Shown: positions 5,874-7,180 of the stretch, piece after piece
Numbering within the stretch: the first letter of the stretch is position 1
How the letters are laid out: each line of letters starts with the position of its first letter
Assembly: GCA_001516765.1 (NCBI GenBank)
Contig: LOCH01000037.1
Span: 1-7,180, forward strand
Direction of reading: 5' to 3'
Source: Vulcanisaeta sp. MG_3
GTDB taxonomy: Archaea; Thermoproteota; Thermoprotei; Thermoproteales; Thermocladiaceae
DNA length: 7,180 bases
Made by a program: the position numbers and the translations under genes
Notes under the pieces: generated by a model
Databases searched by the model: none
The model's input: the letters and a program-made list of their open reading frames with translations, nothing else
Told to the model about the DNA's origin: nothing

Positions 5874-5997
5874 CGCGGGAGATCCCGGGTTCGAATCCCG
5901 GCGGGCCCACCAGGGCTTTGCCTTTGGTTAGCCGTCTTTCAGGTTGTTGATGTTGATAATTTCTGTTATTGTTAGTATCCTGCTTAATAACTACATG

Positions 5998-6003
5998 TTT
6001 TTT
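5998..6003 (+). terminator. T-run that may end the tRNA-Val transcript
   Basis: Six consecutive T about 86 bases after the tRNA, in T-rich surroundings (5930-6020). Archaeal RNA polymerase stops at such runs without a hairpin. Shorter T-rich stretches closer to the tRNA could serve as well. The 5913-6091 spacer holds nothing else I can identify apart from the promoter and ribosome binding site of the next gene. Confidence 0.35.
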
Positions 6004-6035
6004 ATTGACTTGGTCTCCTTGCTTATATCGTATGG

Positions 6036-6043
6036 TTAATATT
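6036..6043 (+). promoter_or_regulatory. possible TATA box of the small ORF at 6092
   Basis: TTAATATT, with a second candidate CTTATATC at 6022-6029. Initiation 26 bases from its centre would be near 6066, just before the ribosome binding site, leaving a short leader. Confidence 0.4.
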
Positions 6044-6073
6044 TACATGGGGCGTGGTAGCTGCTATAGTATT

Positions 6074-6080
6074 AAGGAGG
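6074..6080 (+). promoter_or_regulatory. Shine-Dalgarno sequence that decides the start of the 6092 ORF
   Basis: AAGGAGG is a strong match to the 16S rRNA 3' end. It lies 2 bases before an ATG at 6083 and 11 bases before an ATG at 6092; the latter spacing is far more usable. Most other genes in this window appear leaderless without such a site. Confidence 0.55.
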
Positions 6081-6091
6081 GCATGTACGTT

Positions 6092-6391
6092 ATGTCTGGC
6101 CCAATGGATTTGGGTAGGGTTGCTGCCCACCTGTTTTTGCACCTTCGTGATTTAAGGAGGGGTTGGAGCTACGACCATGACTGTAATAGGATAGATATGG
6201 ATAGGGATTTGTTCGAGGCTAGGAGTAAGTACTTGGTTAAGATATGCAGAGATCAGGGTGCCGATGATTGCGATGCCGTAGAATCCCTGGTTAGGGAGGT
6301 TATAACCACATTGAGGATGCCTAGGTGGGCTGAGGAGCTGGCTGCTAGGTATATTGTTAGGGTTAAATCGATAATTGACTACTCAACCTAA
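6092..6391 (+). CDS. small soluble protein of unknown function
   Basis: I do not recognise this 99-residue protein (MSGPMDLGRVAAHLFLHL...). It has no membrane segment, is charged and looks mostly helical, with Cys residues in HDCNR, KICRD and DDCDAVE, and an Arg-rich stretch RDLRRGW. The start at 6092 is preferred because of the Shine-Dalgarno sequence 11 bases upstream. ATG 6083 (102 residues), ATG 6047 and ATG 6032 are in frame and possible; the further upstream extension to TTG 5969 runs through the T-rich promoter region and is unlikely to be coding. Codon use matches the neighbours. The last 9 bases overlap the end of the convergent oxidoreductase gene. That the downstream part is coding is fairly safe; the function is open. 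Confidence 0.65.
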   Translation: MSGPMDLGRVAAHLFLHLRDLRRGWSYDHDCNRIDMDRDLFEARSKYLVKICRDQGADDCDAVESLVREVITTLRMPRWAEELAARYIVRVKSIIDYST

Positions 6392-7180
6392 AACCTTGCC
6401 TAGGTCTATCCTCTCCTCACCTGCGATTATACCCTCCACCACAGCCAATGCCTTGATACCCTCCTCAATGCCAATTATTGGTTTCTCAACACCCCTTATC
6501 ACCCCAATAGCATGCATTAACTCCTGGCTCAACTGATCAACGCTCTCCACGGTGTGTTTTACGCCGTTACGCATCAGAACTTTGTTTAATAGGTCTGCTT
6601 CGTAATACCTATCCTTAAGCAATACGGTGAGCCTCCTAACCCTGACCTCGTAATTCCACGATGCGTGTAGTACGTATGTGGCATCACCAAGCCCTAGCAT
6701 GACCCACGCCGAAGTTATGGGATCCCCCCTCAGGATTCTCCCCATGATTTTAACATCATACTCATTGAGCATTCCTAACACGAGGTCTATGTCATGAAGC
6801 CCGAGGTCGAGGAGCACATTACCGTAAGCCCGCGGGTTACCCCTTAATGAACCTACCCTGATTGACTCTACATGTATTGGTACATCGTTCTTAACCTCAT
6901 TAAGTAATACCTTATATACCGGGTTGAAACGCTCTATGTGCCCCACCAGCACCTTCCTACCGAGAACCCGTGCCTCACGATATAGGTCCAAGGCCTCGTT
7001 TAATCTTTCTGTGATGGGCTTCTCAATGAGGAGATCGGTATGTTTTACTAAGTCTTTAGCGATCCTATAGTGGAGGTTTGTGGGTACGGCTATTATACCT
7101 AGGTCAGGTTTGTACTTTATTGCCTCATTTATTTCTGTAAATACCATATCCGCGCCATGTTTCTTTGCGATCATGAGCCT
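6383..7180 (-). CDS. Gfo/Idh/MocA-family dehydrogenase, 5' end cut off by the window
   Basis: An NAD(P)-dependent oxidoreductase, usually acting on sugars or nucleotide sugars. The frame is still open at base 7180 (Arg-Leu before the Met codon at 7174), and the N-terminal Rossmann GxGxxG motif is missing, so about 40 residues lie outside the window. Counting from that Met, the family motifs are AVPTNLHY (29-36), E51-K52-P53 with the cofactor-site Lys, GHIERFNPVY (78-87) and the active-site region LLDLGLHDID with D123, H127 and D130. The GHxxRFNP and LHDID pattern recalls archaeal proteins annotated as UDP-N-acetylglucosamine 3-dehydrogenase, but substrate assignment in this family from sequence is unreliable. 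The C-terminus is complete (EERIDLGKVLG). No sugar-modifying partner gene is visible next to it within the window. Confidence 0.88.
   Translation of the reverse strand, partial: RLMIAKKHGADMVFTEINEAIKYKPDLGIIAVPTNLHYRIAKDLVKHTDLLIEKPITERLNEALDLYREARVLGRKVLVGHIERFNPVYKVLLNEVKNDVPIHVESIRVGSLRGNPRAYGNVLLDLGLHDIDLVLGMLNEYDVKIMGRILRGDPITSAWVMLGLGDATYVLHASWNYEVRVRRLTVLLKDRYYEADLLNKVLMRNGVKHTVESVDQLSQELMHAIGVIRGVEKPIIGIEEGIKALAVVEGIIAGEERIDLGKVLG

Larger units (their letters stand above)
5796..5912 (+). tRNA. tRNA-Val (anticodon CAC) with two introns
   Basis: Acceptor stem GGGCCCG (5796-5802) pairs fully with CGGGCCC (5902-5908). A73 and an encoded CCA end it at 5912. The D-arm is GTCT-AGCGGTA-GGAT with A14, G18, G19 and A21. 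The T-arm CCGGG-TTCGAAT-CCCGG is perfect, with A58 at 5894. The variable loop is AGATC. The anticodon arm only forms after removing two introns of 21 bases each (5824-5844 and 5853-5873). This yields stem CCCGC/GCGGG with no mismatch and loop C-T-CAC-G-C, with T33, a purine at 37 and anticodon CAC, which reads GUG valine codons. The mature tRNA is 75 bases with CCA, as expected for a D-loop lacking base 17. Both introns have bulge-helix-bulge signals for the archaeal splicing endonuclease. A T-run lies downstream. Confidence 0.95.

Noticed and set aside
5836..5880. Reading the tRNA with CCCGC (5836-5840) as the 5' anticodon stem, giving anticodon TTG (Gln)
   Set aside because: It leaves a C at position 37 and 15 unexplained bases after the D-arm. 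The two-intron model with perfect BHB signals gives a regular tRNA-Val.
5969..6031. Extension of the small ORF back to TTG 5969
   Set aside because: The stretch is T-rich, overlaps the probable tRNA terminator and a TATA-like element, and has no ribosome binding site.

Overview
The window looks like chromosomal DNA of a hyperthermophilic crenarchaeon, most likely of the order Thermoproteales (a Vulcanisaeta- or Caldivirga-like genome is my best guess, by inference only). The reasons are: archaeal ABCE1; an archaeal-type tRNA m1A methyltransferase; an AbrB-like double-repeat protein of crenarchaeal style; TATA elements about 25-30 bases before start codons with almost no leader; and a tRNA gene with two short introns, one at the non-canonical 29/30 position. 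It reads as a core-genome region rather than an obvious island.

Layout. At the left edge is the 3' part of a tRNA (adenine-58) methyltransferase gene (2-697, +). It converges on and overlaps a PAP2-type membrane phosphatase gene (635-1315, -). A short divergent spacer with two TATA boxes separates that gene from abce1, the ribosome-recycling ATPase (1417-3237, +). A 180-base spacer follows, holding a perfect 18-base palindrome and nested smaller ones. Next is a saccharopine dehydrogenase-like gene (3418-4531, +) whose reading frame is broken once by what looks like a single extra G near 4191-4193. Then come a Trp/His-rich small membrane protein (4575-5045, +) and, converging and overlapping with it, a 108-residue protein with two AbrB-like repeats (5017-5343, -). 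About 450 bases have no convincing gene (5344-5795); their right half contains GC-rich hairpins that may be the worn-down end of an IS200/IS605-type element. A tRNA-Val(CAC) gene follows (5796-5912, +), with two 21-base introns and an encoded CCA. The right end has a small unknown ORF (about 6092-6391, +) converging on a Gfo/Idh/MocA oxidoreductase that runs off the window (6383-7180, -).

How the parts relate. Translation is the shared theme: TrmI modifies tRNA (the tRNA-Val here carries the target A58), ABCE1 recycles ribosomes, and the tRNA-Val feeds decoding. There is little operon structure; most genes appear to be single units with their own TATA box, and all three convergent pairs overlap at their 3' ends (63, 29 and 9 bases).

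The most interesting items are the tRNA-Val gene, whose two bulge-helix-bulge structures compete for the same bases and so seem to force an order of splicing, and the split saccharopine dehydrogenase-like gene. I see no CRISPR array, rRNA, complete insertion sequence or clear new multi-gene system.
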